Made by a program: the position numbers and the translations under genes. Below, in pieces: positions 36,249 through 47,872 of a stretch of 64,000 nt of DNA. Below the pieces are notes generated by a model that was given only the letters and a program-made list of their open reading frames with translations, was not told the DNA's origin and searched no databases. Origin of the DNA: Athripsodes cinereus (lineage: Eukaryota > Arthropoda > Insecta > Trichoptera > Leptoceridae); NCBI GenBank assembly GCA_947579605.1, contig OX388320.1:5208001-5272000 (forward strand), read 5' to 3'. The stretch's first letter is position 1; each line of letters begins with the position of its first letter.

Positions 36249-37689
36249 TATTATTAGATTGTTTGGGTTGAATATTAAAGATATGTTGAAGTGTTTTTAA
36301 AGAGTCAGCTACGTTGGACGGTAATGGATGGGAGTTAGAGATTGTAGTTGTAATAAAAGTTAACAAAGTTTGTACTATTTGAGAGAGGTTTGGAATATCT
36401 GTAACATTTGAGTTACCCAGCCCACAACCATTGGTTGGGACCAAGTGTGTTCCATTGGGAAAAAAGATTAACTCATCAGTTTCTTTTTTGTTATTTAAAT
36501 TTGTTTGTTGAGTTAATTTTGGGGAGGGGGTGGGCTTAATTCTGTTGTAGAAAGTCATTGTTTGACGGTGGGAAGATGGTGGATTTGTAGTCGTTTTTGA
36601 AGAGTATGTGTTTTTAGTTGATGGGATACATCTTGATGCCTCTGCGAACGATATGTTCTGTTCAGTCATTGTTGTTTTTATCGATTTTTGTCTAGACAAT
36701 TCAGGGCATACCATACTTGTTGCCACATGAGGGCCTGAACAATTGCAGCAAGTTATATTTGTGTTAGTGCAATTTTCTCCGGGGTGTTGTTCAGAGCATT
36801 TGAAGCACCGGGGTTGAGATCGGCATTGAGTTTTCGTGTGTCCATATCTACAGCAGTTCCAGCATTGTATCGTTGGGAATTCGTATTTTTCGACGCGTAT
36901 GGAGGTATAAGCCAGAAAAATTCTTTCAGGAAGTTTCTGACCATCAAATGTGACCACGACTGTCCTTGAGGGTTTCCAAGATGGAGGATCAGAAGTTTTG
37001 TCTTTAAAATTCAACCTTCTGCATTTTAATACTCTACCAAATCCATTAGGGCTTTCCAAGATGTTAGTAAGGTTTTCATTTGAATATTCATCTCCCACTG
37101 GAATTCCACGGATTAGACCCATTCGAGAGATGCTGTGTGTGGGGATGAAGCACTTGTATCCTTTAGACTGGAGGATGGAGTTTTTTAGGAGGGAGTTTGC
37201 GAAAAATGCAGAATTAAATTCCACAGAGATTTTGTTCCTGCCCAGTCCCTTCAGGGATCCCATCACTATACCCTTAATAGATATTTTTTTCAACTCGTTC
37301 CCGAAATCTATCGGGTGTAGGAAAGTTTTTAGGTCTTGTGATTCCTTCTGTGCGTGAACAATGTACGGGCCAGGGTCTGAAATTTCGTAATATTGCCTTG
37401 TTGCAGATACGTGGATAGGGGCAGTCTGGGTCTGTTCAGCCATTAGGTTGTTGTTGAGGTGGTGAGTTGTAGGGAGGGATGTTTTCTTGGTGGGCTGGGA
37501 AGGAATCATAGGCTCATCTTCAGTAAAAGAGATCATTTGTCCCTTTCTCTTAAGCTTTCTCACGGTAGAAATGGAGACATATTCAGCTGGAGAAGTTGGA
37601 ATTTCAAAGTCTGGAACCGTTATCAGTGAATCATTATCCGAATCGGGGTCATCGGGTGGTTTTCCTTCGTCCGGCGGTTTGTCTTTCAT
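36235..37689 (-). CDS. LINE ORF1: Gag-like RNA-binding protein
   Basis: A 484-residue protein with three consecutive zinc knuckles near the middle: CWNCCRYGHTKTQC (C-x2-C-x4-H-x4-C), CFKCSEQHPGENC (C-x2-C-x3-H-x4-C) and CCNCSGPHVATSMVC (C-x2-C-x3-H-x6-C). This spacing series is typical of Jockey/I-group ORF1 proteins. The start at 37689 is an ATG followed by an acidic, proline-rich N-terminus. It ends 4 bases inside the ORF2 frame. It packages element RNA in the cytoplasm. Confidence 0.9.
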   Translation of the reverse strand: MKDKPPDEGKPPDDPDSDNDSLITVPDFEIPTSPAEYVSISTVRKLKRKGQMISFTEDEPMIPSQPTKKTSLPTTHHLNNNLMAEQTQTAPIHVSATRQYYEISDPGPYIVHAQKESQDLKTFLHPIDFGNELKKISIKGIVMGSLKGLGRNKISVEFNSAFFANSLLKNSILQSKGYKCFIPTHSISRMGLIRGIPVGDEYSNENLTNILESPNGFGRVLKCRRLNFKDKTSDPPSWKPSRTVVVTFDGQKLPERIFLAYTSIRVEKYEFPTIQCWNCCRYGHTKTQCRSQPRCFKCSEQHPGENCTNTNITCCNCSGPHVATSMVCPELSRQKSIKTTMTEQNISFAEASRCIPSTKNTYSSKTTTNPPSSHRQTMTFYNRIKPTPSPKLTQQTNLNNKKETDELIFFPNGTHLVPTNGCGLGNSNVTDIPNLSQIVQTLLTFITTTISNSHPLPSNVADSLKTLQHIFNIQPKQSNNTSME

Positions 37690-37900
37690 TTTGGATTTAA
37701 GGAATGGTGTGACTTACCAAGATAAGTACAGAAAGATTTCACACACTGATTGGATTAATATAGGAAAACAAAAAGGTTATTTACGGTTGAGAATTAGTAT
37801 AAAACTAATTATTTTTTGGGTTATATTAACACACGTGCCACAGGTTCAAAGATGGCGGCCTATCCTCATCTTTCAAATCAATCATTTCGCAAGTGAAGTT

Positions 37901-38063
37901 AGTTACAGAATGTTCAACATAGAGAAATTTAAAGGAAGTCAAAATAGAGTTTAATTTAATATTTGCGGATTTCTTTCCTTCAAAAAAAAGTCAAATGGTA
38001 ACTAAGTAAATTTTAATATGGAATACTCTAATAATTATCTATTGTTATTTTTTAACTACGACA
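37901..38063. repeat. Left LTR, second part
   Basis: This continues the left LTR after the LINE and matches 53081-53247, apart from one substitution (AAAGG versus AACGG), one base in an A run and a 3-base indel (AATATGG versus AATAATATGG). It ends CTACGACA. Confidence 0.88.
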
Positions 38064-38463
38064 TTCCATCTCAAGTCATTTCACAAAGAAAAAAAAATTA
38101 AAAAAGAAGTCTCATTGTTACGTTACAAAGTGGAAATTACAGTTACAGAGACTATCAAAACATCAATGGAAAATTACAGTTGCACAGAGTGACATTACAG
38201 GAATTAATGATGATCAATCATGAGTTACATATATCAATTCTTTTTTTTTTACAAAATTTTGTACTTAATTTCACCTTCTATTACAATCCTCATCAGGAAT
38301 GTACACGTCATGAGCCAATAATGGGACCAAGAAGATGTACCGACAGGGCAGGTCGCAGATACGGAAATCGTAGACAATACCCTCGACATTCCTCCAAGCA
38401 CACCATTACGAACTCAAGACAACAAATACAATAATACACATTATTTTCACAATTACAACAATA

Positions 38464-40226
38464 CAGTACTGGAAAAATTATTATGGATTTTTTAGAATAA
38501 TGAAATTGCTGTGACATTTTTACTTTACTTTCCAATTTAAGCTCTTGAATCGTACATTCTTTGGTATTATTTTAGCTGGGCATTTATTGTGCATCATATT
38601 TTTCATCTGATGCACATTTTTATTTATGAATCGCAACATTTTATATTATTTTATGGAATCAACATTGATTTTTCTGTGTTGAGTCATAACTTTGTATTTT
38701 TTGTCATTGTGCTGTGTTCTGTTTCGGCGAGTTGTTGTCATTAAAAATCACATTTTTTGATAACTTTTTCTGCATGGTTCAGTTTTGACAAGTGTTTGAA
38801 CCACTTTGTTTTAAATTTCAATTATTAATAAGCATTACTTTTAACCCTTATCGATAAAAACAAGATATGGGTAAAAACAAGGATTTAAGTCCTCGAAAAA
38901 TGGGACAAATAAAAGTTTTGCTAGAAAATTCGGCACTTAAACAAATTGATATTGCTAGGAAATTAAATGTATCAACTCAAGTTGTTGGTTTCATTAAAAA
39001 TAAAATCGAAAAAGGCAATGATGTGAACCCTCAAAGACTTGGAAATTGCGGGAGAAAAAAGATAACTACGCCTAGAACTGACAGAAAAATCCAAAAAATT
39101 GCTCTTAAGGATAGAAGAGCAACGTGCTTGAAGATTTCTAGCTTGCTGGGTGAAGATGGAATATCCATGAGTAGAAGAACTGTTAATAACCGACTTTTAG
39201 AGTGTGGTTTGAGAGCATACCGTCCAAGGAAGAAGCCACGACTTACAGAAAATATGAAGAGTGCAAGGTACGCGTGGGCAAAACAGCACAAATCTTGGAC
39301 TATTGATGATTGGCAAAAGGTAAATTTGTTGTTTCTTATTCACTATACATGTCTGAAGGAAAATCAGTCGTAATCACCTTTTACTTTTACTCATTTTATG
39401 AATCTGCATGATAATAATAACACAGTGTAACATTGTAATTCAACGTACTTGAAACAAAAACATCAAATCATAAGTTTCAACTGATACTAAACCTCTATAT
39501 AACAGTAAATTTCGTTTCAGGTTGTGTTTTCTGATGAGTCCACAATCGCAATTTTGGATGACAGGATCCAAACTGTACATCGTCGACCTGGAGAAGAGTT
39601 TTTGCCCGATTGTTTGAAGAAAACGGTTAAATTTCCTCAAAAAATTATGGTATGGGGGGCATTTTCCATTTATGGAACTAGCCGATTACATATTGTGGAT
39701 GGCATGATGAACCAGGATAAGTATATACAGGTGCTAGAGACTCGACTTGTGCCTCAAATTAGAGAGTGGTTTGGATCAGATTCCTGTATTTTCCAGCAGG
39801 ACTCGGCATAAATAAAAAAAAGTCATGATATGGTTCCGCCAAAATGCAATCCAGGTTCTTCCATGGGCAGGAAACTCACCAGATATGAACCCTATAGAAA
39901 ATTTATGGGATTCACTAAAAAATTAAATACACCAGGTTCCTGTAACAACAAAAACCCAGCTCATCGAACGCTTAATAGACGTGTGGTTTCACTCCGAAAA
40001 AATTAAATATTTGTGTAAAAAATTGATTGAGAGTATGCCACGCCGTATCCAATCATTAATTTCTGCAAAAAGTGGTCAAACTAAATATTAAAATATGTAT
40101 TTTTGTTTAACCAATTGAAATAAATAAACTTTGTTGAGAAATAAATATTCGAATTCTGTTTAAATGAAGCCCAAATGCCAAAATATTGTCAAATATAAAA
40201 AATCCATAATAATTTTTCCAGTACTG
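38464..40226 (+). mobile_element. Tc1-type transposon, defective
   Basis: A 31-bp terminal inverted repeat starts CAGTACTGGAAAAATTATTA. The TA target duplication is at 38462-38463 and 40227-40228. The transposase frame is described separately. The 5' and 3' untranslated parts (38495-38866, 40090-40195) hold nothing recognisable. It is nested in the LTR element. Confidence 0.93.
38867..40091 (+). pseudogene. Tc1-type transposase, apparently with an intron
   Basis: The first part (38867-39319, 151 codons) holds paired helix-turn-helix segments (KQIDIARKLNVSTQVVGFI; ISMSRRTVNNRLLECGL) and ends WTIDDWQK. The next 201 bp (39320-39520) have GTAAAT at the start and TTTCGTTTCAG at the end and are absent from the protein alignment logic: VVFSDEST follows at 39521. 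The catalytic DES and FQQDSA Asp residues and the downstream NPIENLW Glu can be seen. After FQQDSA a TAA (39809) and a frame change occur, and a second stop follows LWDSLKN. The remaining C-terminus ends at about 40091. It is not functional as it stands. Confidence 0.85.
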
Positions 40227-40228
40227 TA

Positions 40229-41053
40229 TAACCCTCAAACAACAACCCAACACCCAAGTAATTTCAGAATACATCGTTTGACAATAAAATAAAGGGGGGT
40301 AGTCAATCCGACCTTCAATCTTGTAACAATTATACCTGAATTACCAATCTCATTACCGTTATACCTGATCTACCTCTATTCTAAGGGCGGCAATCTATAC
40401 CCTATCGAATTAAACATGTTATTTCCATGGGGTGTTCGACCCATCTTGTACAGGCTTGACGACATATATCAGGTGTCCAACCTTTCGCGCGGAGCTTTTC
40501 CAAGCGAACCTGTACGAAACATTTGAGCGTCCTCAATCTCTTACAATGACAATGGCTTGTCGGGCTAGCTCCGACTGGCGACCACAGGAGGTTCCAGACG
40601 AGCAAATACAAAATTTAAAAAAAAACTTAACTAAATTCGAGTTATGCTTGATTTTCTATAGGGTGAGACGATTAGTCACACCTCTAAATCAGCATAACTC
40701 CGGAGATGAACAGGGAAGATGGCGAATCATCCAACTGACTCCGTAACATTCATACTTGACATTTGAACATTACTGATAGGGTACGCATGCCTATACAGTA
40801 ATAATGTCGTAATGACCAACAGGTTCACATACCAAGTGAGAACCTTGTCATTAAAATTTTGTTGAACCAGACAATTTGAAACAATTAAACATTATCAAAA
40901 ATTTTTCCTTTTACCGATGCAACCTTGACCCTTTATGAAGATTATTACAATTATTATAATTACTGTCCCAATTAGTGACAACCTTTCACACACTTCCATA
41001 CTTCAACATTTATAGCGCAAACTGACATACTTCATACTTTTATTCTTTACATC
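40229..41053. other. Interior of LTR element, nothing recognised
   Basis: Non-coding sequence between the Tc1-type element and hAT-type copy 2. It has pyrimidine/ACC-rich words (TTATACCTGA repeated) and a GC-richer part at 40430-40600. Short frames here show no family motif. Confidence 0.4.
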
Positions 41054-41274
41054 CAGAGATGTGCAAAATACTTTCAAAAAAGTATTTAAATACAAAATAC
41101 AAATACTTTTGAATTTTTGTATTTCAAATACAAAATACTAAATACTTTTTCAAAATGGTATTTAAATACAAAATACGTATTTTCAAAATACTTTTTTAAA
41201 ATACCTTTTTAAAATACTTTTTACAAATAGTCGAACAAGGTGCAAGACAAAAGTATTTAATATTTAAACCATAT

Positions 41275-42575
41275 CAGTCTTATTAATAAAAATCCGCCAA
41301 ACCATGGTTGAACCACTGATTTCGTGATCCGCCTATTAGCGTTTGAACCACCGATCAAATTTTCTTTATTAATAAAAATATTTAATCCGTACCATAGACA
41401 TCTGTACTTTATATAAAAGATTTCATATGGCAACTCGAAAATTCGCTCTATTATGTTGGTTGCCATGTTACACGACGCTGGTAAACAGACAAATTCAAAA
41501 CAAACAAGCGGCTGTCAAAATTATCTTACAGTGGAACCTCTCATAACGAGTTTAATTCGTTCCAGACTCTTACTCGTTATGCGAAACATTTTTTTCTATA
41601 GAAATCAATGTAAAATACAATAATGCGTTCCATGCCGAAAGAATAAGTATTCTTGGAGAACTTTTTTATTAAAGTTTATTCAAATAAAATTACTTATAAA
41701 AGAGTGTTACAACTTAAAATACAATTTAGATTAGGAAAAAAAACGTACCTAAATAAAAATATGAATTTATGACAAATAATTATCCATTTTTATGGGAGCA
41801 ACTTTTTCACTTTTTCTTTTGCTCGTTATGCGAATACTCGTTATGAGAGGTTCCACTGTATTGGTTTTTTCATCTGACATTTTGTACCCAAATACACAGA
41901 AATATAAAATATGATGAGGAAGGTTTGTATAATTGAAAAGCAAATGTAATAATGGAATGACATTTTATTTATTTATCAAATAAATCATAATCTGACACAC
42001 AATCAGTGATATGGGTATAACATAACACTGCGCACAATACGCATTACTAACCATCAGTAAAATTTTATTTTCTGCTTTCCCTTTTACATTCAAATGATGT
42101 ACAGGAATAATTCTCATCAGAATCAATCAATATAACTTTCATACAACATGGAAAAAAGTATCTCTGTCACGAAACAATTAAATGCGTCTATCAAAAAACA
42201 AATTAAGAAACTGGTGTTCTGTCACACGAAAAAAGTGTCTATTATCACAAGAAAAACAACTGATTGAATTAAATTCACATTCGGATACTACTTAAGCGTA
42301 TTTTTAACCCAAACCAACTCCGATAAATTGTAAAATAACTGCAAAACGTACATGTAAACCCGCATAGCAAACATCTGACGTAAAATCCAACATGGCGGGC
42401 AGATGACGCCGATTTGAACCACCTTACTTAAATCACCTTACTTAAACCACCTCGAGAGGCGGATCAACCACTTTTAAACTAGGTTCAAGCTGATCAACGT
42501 TTATCAATACGTTTTTTGTCTGATCGGTGGTTCATCTCCTTCTAGAAATTTAATCTACGTTTATTAATAAGACTG
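41275..42575. mobile_element. Unclassified inverted-repeat element
   Basis: Ends CAGTCTTATTAATAAA and TTTATTAATAAGACTG are inverted repeats. Sub-terminal sequence also mirrors (GAACCACCGATCA versus TGATCGGTGGTTC). Target duplications were not recognised and there is no transposase. It interrupts hAT-type copy 2, judging from the continuous copy 1. Confidence 0.6.
41529..41858. mobile_element. pogo/Tigger-like MITE (330 bp)
   Basis: Ends CAGTGGAACCTCTCATAACG and its complement CGTTATGAGAGGTTCCACTG are flanked by TA (41527-41528, 41859-41860). The CAGTGGAACCTC terminus is characteristic of pogo-type elements. The interior is non-coding and includes further TACTCGTTATGCGAA inverted words. Confidence 0.88.
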
Positions 42576-42816
42576 CAACAGTCTTAAATACAGTATTTAT
42601 ACAACTTTCAAAAAATTCTGAAACATGTGACAAGCATGATATAGAGGAATTGGGAACGTTACCCGGGTTTAAAGAGTACTCTTAACCAGCCTTGTGTCGA
42701 TTCGTAAGCATCGAGACTCTGTATCGTGCTGTCCTTAAGGAAGTTCACATTGATGTATCTACCCCGTACGCGCGGTATATATAATATACCTAACTAGTAT
42801 GTACCTAATTCATTAG

Positions 42817-42965
42817 GTTGGACTAGTGGTTAACACACTCGCCTTGCAAGCGAGGAGTCGTGGGTTCGATCCTCAGACTAGGCAAAAATATTATTGTCCA
42901 TTTTTCTGAGCTAATTCAATGTGTACGAGTCATCTATAGTAGTTTAAAAACTTAATTTGATTGAC
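42817..42965 (+). mobile_element. tRNA-Ala-like SINE
   Basis: GGTTGGACTAGTGGTTAACA gives an A box. The anticodon arm CGCCTTGCAAGCG has TGC in the loop position. The B box is GGTTCGATCC. The tRNA-like head (about 42817-42890) is followed by an unrelated body ending in no clear tail. The G-T mismatched acceptor stem and attached body argue against a working tRNA gene. Confidence 0.6.
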
Positions 42966-43969
42966 ATCCACACTTCTGAGCAAGTGAAATCCAGTTTTCA
43001 ACACAACATACTGTGTTACATACAATAATCAAGAACTGTCAAAATAGAAAAAAAAAAATAACTAAGTCATGACAAAATGTACGGTTGTTAGAAGAGATAA
43101 GCCGAAAATTGTCATAAATGGATTGAGTATCATCAAGCAGGTAAGAGAATTCCTGACTTGGGCTGCAAAATAAATCAGAATGGATAATCCAAATCTGAAA
43201 TCGTATGGACTACTGTAACATCATACATACAGTATACAGGAATGCTCCAGACTCTTCCTTATCGTCTTCAGATGGTTTTTAGTGTTGCCTTCGGATCATT
43301 TACAGAGAGAATAAGAGCTGCCACATAACTTCACTACTAAGAAGTCTACACTAACTGAGAGTCCTAGAGATACTGGTGTTTAAACTGTGTCTCACTGTCC
43401 ACAAGGCAGCACACTACCCACTGAGCTGTTCCGCTGACGAAAATGTGTGGCGAAGGCTGTGCTCAGCTTCTTAAACTCGTTGAACTCAAAAGGGCAAATA
43501 CCTCTAAATTTGCAGAAAGAAGAAACAAAGTCGCAGCGTCATCTGCCTGGAATAGATTGCCTTCAGACAAAATTGAAAATGCTACCACTCAGGAGAAATC
43601 ACAGCGCCCTTGAAATGGCCATGGATCGTTAAACGGCGTCATGTATAATTTGTTCAATCATCATTATTATGTGTGTATATCTCTAACATGGAGTACTCTA
43701 ATGGAAACGTTGTATTTGTAATTCAACAAATTGGCAAAAAAAGCTTGCGTACGCGCATATCAATTAATGGCAGAATTTTGTTTCAAACAATAAAAAGGTA
43801 TTTTGTAAAAGTATTTTGTGTAAAATACAAAATACTCAAAAAAAGTATTTCAAATAAAATACAAAATACTTTTTACAAAAAGGTATTTGAAATACAAAAT
43901 ACAAATACGTATTTTGTATTTGTATTTTAAATACTTTTATTTGAAATACGTCACATCTCTGTTTACATC

Positions 43970-46582
43970 CATCATCTATCATATGACATACAACAGTTAC
44001 CACATAAGTAGGAGATTGGTAAGGAACCAATTACAAAAGAAAACGATTACATATTATACTTTCGTATAAGAAAGGGTCGAAATTGCATCCGGTTTTTCTT
44101 AACATCCTAAACTTAAAATTAACAAGTATTGTCCCTTGCTTGAGCCAGTGGGAGAGTTCAGATCTTAATGAATAAGTTGCATGTTGAAATGGCTAGCTTA
44201 AAAGATGGAAAAGGCAACTTCATTCACCCAAAGGCGCAAACAAGAGAGAAATTCACAATACAAAAGGTTGAGCGCCACGAAATTCATATTTTAAATTTTT
44301 ACAAAATTCCTTCAGAGTCTGAATTGCGAAGATCCTCTGAGGCATACTTAAAATTAACAAGTTTACACGTACCTGAGCTGTAGTGATTACATACATTAGT
44401 CTGACATGGTAACAAGATTCATTATATACTATTACAGGTTTTCCAATTTCTAAGTTATTTTACTTTTTTCATTAATCAAAACAATGGAATTTCAATACGT
44501 CCTTTGACAGTGACGTCATTTACAGTACATACATTCTCATGGCATGGCGACAAGACAAGTTATATATTATTACAAGTTTTCAAATTTTCTAAGTTTTAAT
44601 CAACACAAACAATGAAATTTCAATACGTCATTTGACAGTGACGTCATTTACAGTACATACAGCTCAAGCAGGGTCAATGTGATTCAAAACTTCTTAACCT
44701 AATACATCAATTGTAATTTATAAAAACTCTTTCGAACCTGTTGCATAGTCAAGTGCAATGTAGAGAAAAAATTTGAAGTTATACTTTAATAATGTCTATT
44801 ACATGGCAATGAAAAGTTTACATTTACTGGAGCATAAGTAGATCAAGCTCGAGGTGTTACATGAGGATGAGTAACGGAACGGTTGCAACTGGGGACACTT
44901 TCCTCAGCAGCGATAGCACAACTAGAATCGGTAACATGCAGCAAGGTAGTATTTTCTAAAAGTGGAGGAACATTTGAAACTTTGTTGTTAAATACTTTAC
45001 ATTGTTCACGTAGATCATTAAGTGACTGCGCAGGTTCTACTCCTCTTTGGGATAAAGCATGCTTCAATGTTTTTGTGTTCGATTTTTCCACCCGAGGGAT
45101 GGGCGTAATTAAGTATTCAGACATTTTGAAATTAAAAAAAATCAGTTGTATTTCAATTACTTGACTTCTAAAAAAAATTCAACTGCGGTTCGCAGAGGGT
45201 TAACAATTTCTATCGTGTTCACTAAGAGTTAAACCAACAAGTTCAAAATTCAATTGCTACAAAACAAAAATTTACATTTATTTTCAATTGTTACTTAACG
45301 TCCACAAAGGGTTAAGTGTACTTACATTTTCAAATTCGTAAAAGGTTGTGAAGGGTTAACATTATTTTATTTCAACTCAGTTCAAAAAATTATTTTCACA
45401 AAAAAATTAATTATTATTTTAACTCTTTGTCCCAGCACTATATAAGTATGAATAAATCATCCCAGCCCTAGTTCACTATGCATTAAACCATAGATGATAT
45501 TGCATTCACAAGTTCAAGAAAGAATCAGTATTACAACTCCTATTGCTTCAAAATTCTTTCAACGAAATTAATATTCACAACCAAGGACACAAATCTACCT
45601 TTAAGATAAAATCAAAACAAAAATTATCATCAAAATGAAACTCCCCATCAGAAGTTACCACACATACACACTTATTATTATGCATAGCTAGGTAGGTATA
45701 ACAACATTGGTACAATTATGAGACATTTCAACAATCAATTACTGTCTTGCAAGACTGCAAATTGCACAATGGATCTTGATGAGAAAAGAAAAAGAACTAT
45801 AACAATACATTACGATTCTCCAAGCGCAATAAGATGTTTCCTTCCTTGGTACCTAGCCTTCAATGACGCAATCAAAAGAACGTTGAACAAATATCGGAGT
45901 ATTAATTTGTTGTATTCACTTCTGTAGTGGAACTGCTTACTGTCATCAAAAACGCTGGAACATGGCCTCATCATTCATTCATATCTTGAGAATATCCACC
46001 GCTTGGCTCTGTATCAGGGTATCTTCACAGGCAGAACAACTGGAGAAACGCTTCTTGGACATTTGGTCTGAATTATGTTTCATTCAGACATTGAAGTTAT
46101 TGTTCGAAGGAACTTGACATCATCTAGCACTGTTTAATATTGTTTTACTTGAGTACCAAACGTACAATTGTACTTATTTATTTATACTATTAATGTTCGT
46201 TCCCACTTCCACCTCAATGAGCACTTTCTTAAAAGTAAAATTGCAATTATTTATTGTTTATTATTTATGATAGAACGTTCCGGAACTTGTCAATGCTTGT
46301 AAATCGCTTCACATCTAAATATGCCTTTTTTATTTGCAAAAACTGTATTTAATTATTTTAATATTATTATAAAACGTTCAAAACTTGAAATGATATTTAT
46401 TTTTCACTAATTGTTCATAACCGTTTTTATTTTTAAACTGTTTGTTGGAGAACGAAACATGGCGTTGCGTGTTCTGTATGTTGACCGTGAGAGTTAAGTC
46501 GTTTTAGAATTGAGCCGTGTCTTTGGGCGTGACTCGAGAAAATACGTTGCAAAACGCAATATTGCGTTGGCCATTATGAATG
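43970..46582. other. Interior of LTR element with a possible Gag remnant
   Basis: This is the largest piece of the element's own interior. A 93-codon minus-strand frame (45124-44843) contains LKHALSQRGVEP and SLNDLREQC, vaguely like the SAP-like N-terminal segment of insect retroelement Gags. No capsid, zinc knuckle or pol motif follows. At 44395-44662 a segment of about 130 bp is tandemly duplicated, and each copy has a TGACGTCA palindrome. Short plus-strand frames (44168-44383, 45718-45927) resemble nothing I know. Confidence 0.4.
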
Positions 46583-47872
46583 TTCTATTGCAGGGGTGCT
46601 CAGACTTGAACCATCGACGATCGACCATAAAATTATTAGGTGGCAAGCGATCGACTAGGTAAAAATAAAAGACAAAATTTATAAATTATTTATATCTTAT
46701 TAGGTAATTACAAATATATACATCATCGACGTAGGATCACGACTAGGGCATGAATCTCGGAATCTCGGAATCTCGCAATATCGGAATCTCGGACCGCTAG
46801 ATCCGATATTACAATTCCGATACTGAGTGATCCAATATCGTAACATCGGAATCAGAAAAAAATCTACTCAAGTTTAAAAAGATGTATATTTTAGCTCTTT
46901 GCGTAGTGTGTGTGTTCGTCTCGCTTACTCGGACACACGAACTCACCTGTTTGAAAATGATTCTATCTCATCTATAAGTTACCGAAGATTTCCGATGAAG
47001 TGTCAATAGAAGCAAAAATCATGGACCCAGGCAAAAATTAATATCTAAGTGACAGTTCGGATTTCTTCTGCTACTATAAGAGAGATAGAACGATCATTCC
47101 ATCTCGTTCTATTCGTTCATCAGTCACGCTCGTGAACTGTGTATGATAAGACGTGTTTGTGTTTTAAGTGGTTAATGTAGGTACGTGCAACGTTGCTTTA
47201 AAAGATGTGAATACATTTTATTATCTGTTTTCTAATTCAGTATAAATATCTGTATTTAGATGATTTTATAATTATTTACAGAATTATATTTTAAATGTGT
47301 ATCGTACATGTGCTATTTCAAAATAAAACAAAAAAAACGTCAAAATGATTTAACCAATCTGAAAAATCTCAATCGGAGACCATAATTGCACAATGTATCA
47401 ACATTGCGCAAATTTAAATCGGAATTAGGAGGAAGGCGGCCCAACGCTTACGAATTGGCTTATGGCTGGCTTAAGTGTACACTTTATTGTTGTAATGTAG
47501 TCAATATGATTCTTTCGTTCGTCGACTTTTAGGATACTACTTTGGATTGGACCGTAAAAAGATGGTTTCTCCATTTTCATTATGTGAAAATTGTAAACAG
47601 TAGGGTAATTATTACATCACACAGGAACTATTAAACGTATTTTGATAAGGTTTTTACTTTTTAACGTCAATATTATTCATCCAGAAATTCCCGCGGGAAA
47701 AGACTAGAACATGGATTTTATCGAATTTCCATGCGAATAAAGTCGCGCGTGGAGTCTAGTATTGTTGTAATGTAGCACAGATTGGCGATTTATTATTACT
47801 AATAAAATTTTACCTACGCATTAAACCTGCTAGTCTAAATTTATATATTTGTATAAAAAAATTCTTTGCAGG

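Larger units (their letters stand above)
32428..37888 (-). mobile_element. I-group non-LTR retrotransposon with both ORFs open
   Basis: A 5.46 kb LINE is inserted in the left LTR, flanked by the 12-bp duplication GCAAGTGAAGTT (32416-32427 and 37889-37900). Read on the minus strand, it starts GAAATGATTGATTTG, carries ORF1 (37689-36235) and ORF2 (36248-32562), and ends in a GAA-repeat tail. Both ORFs are uninterrupted. The order endonuclease, reverse transcriptase, RNase H places it in the I group (I/LOA-like), not in Jockey proper. It inserted after the LTR element arrived, since only one LTR carries it. It may be full length and recently active. Confidence 0.88.
41054..43961. mobile_element. 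hAT-type element, copy 2, with nested insertions
   Basis: Same family as 15612-16898. It has the CAGAGATGTGCAAAATAC end, an inverted end at 43961, and a perfect 8-bp duplication TTTACATC (41046-41053 and 43962-43969). It is 2908 bp long because its middle contains another inverted-repeat element (41275-42575, itself holding 41529-41858) and a tRNA-like SINE (from 42817). The flanking AAAATAC arms and the 43025-43740 block match copy 1 closely. Confidence 0.88.

Noticed and set aside
38064..38080. Primer-binding site next to the left LTR of the large element
   Set aside because: The sequence after the LTR (TTCCATCTCAAG) does not begin TGG and does not resemble a tRNA 3' end. The opposite side was also not convincing, so orientation is left open.
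42817..42890. Possible tRNA-Ala gene
   Set aside because: The anticodon arm looks good, but the acceptor stem is mismatched and the sequence is embedded in nested transposons. A SINE is more likely.
44168..44383. Small plus-strand frame of 71 codons
   Set aside because: Composition is protein-like, but there is no motif, no splice context and no recognisable homologue. Kept only as part of the LTR-element interior.
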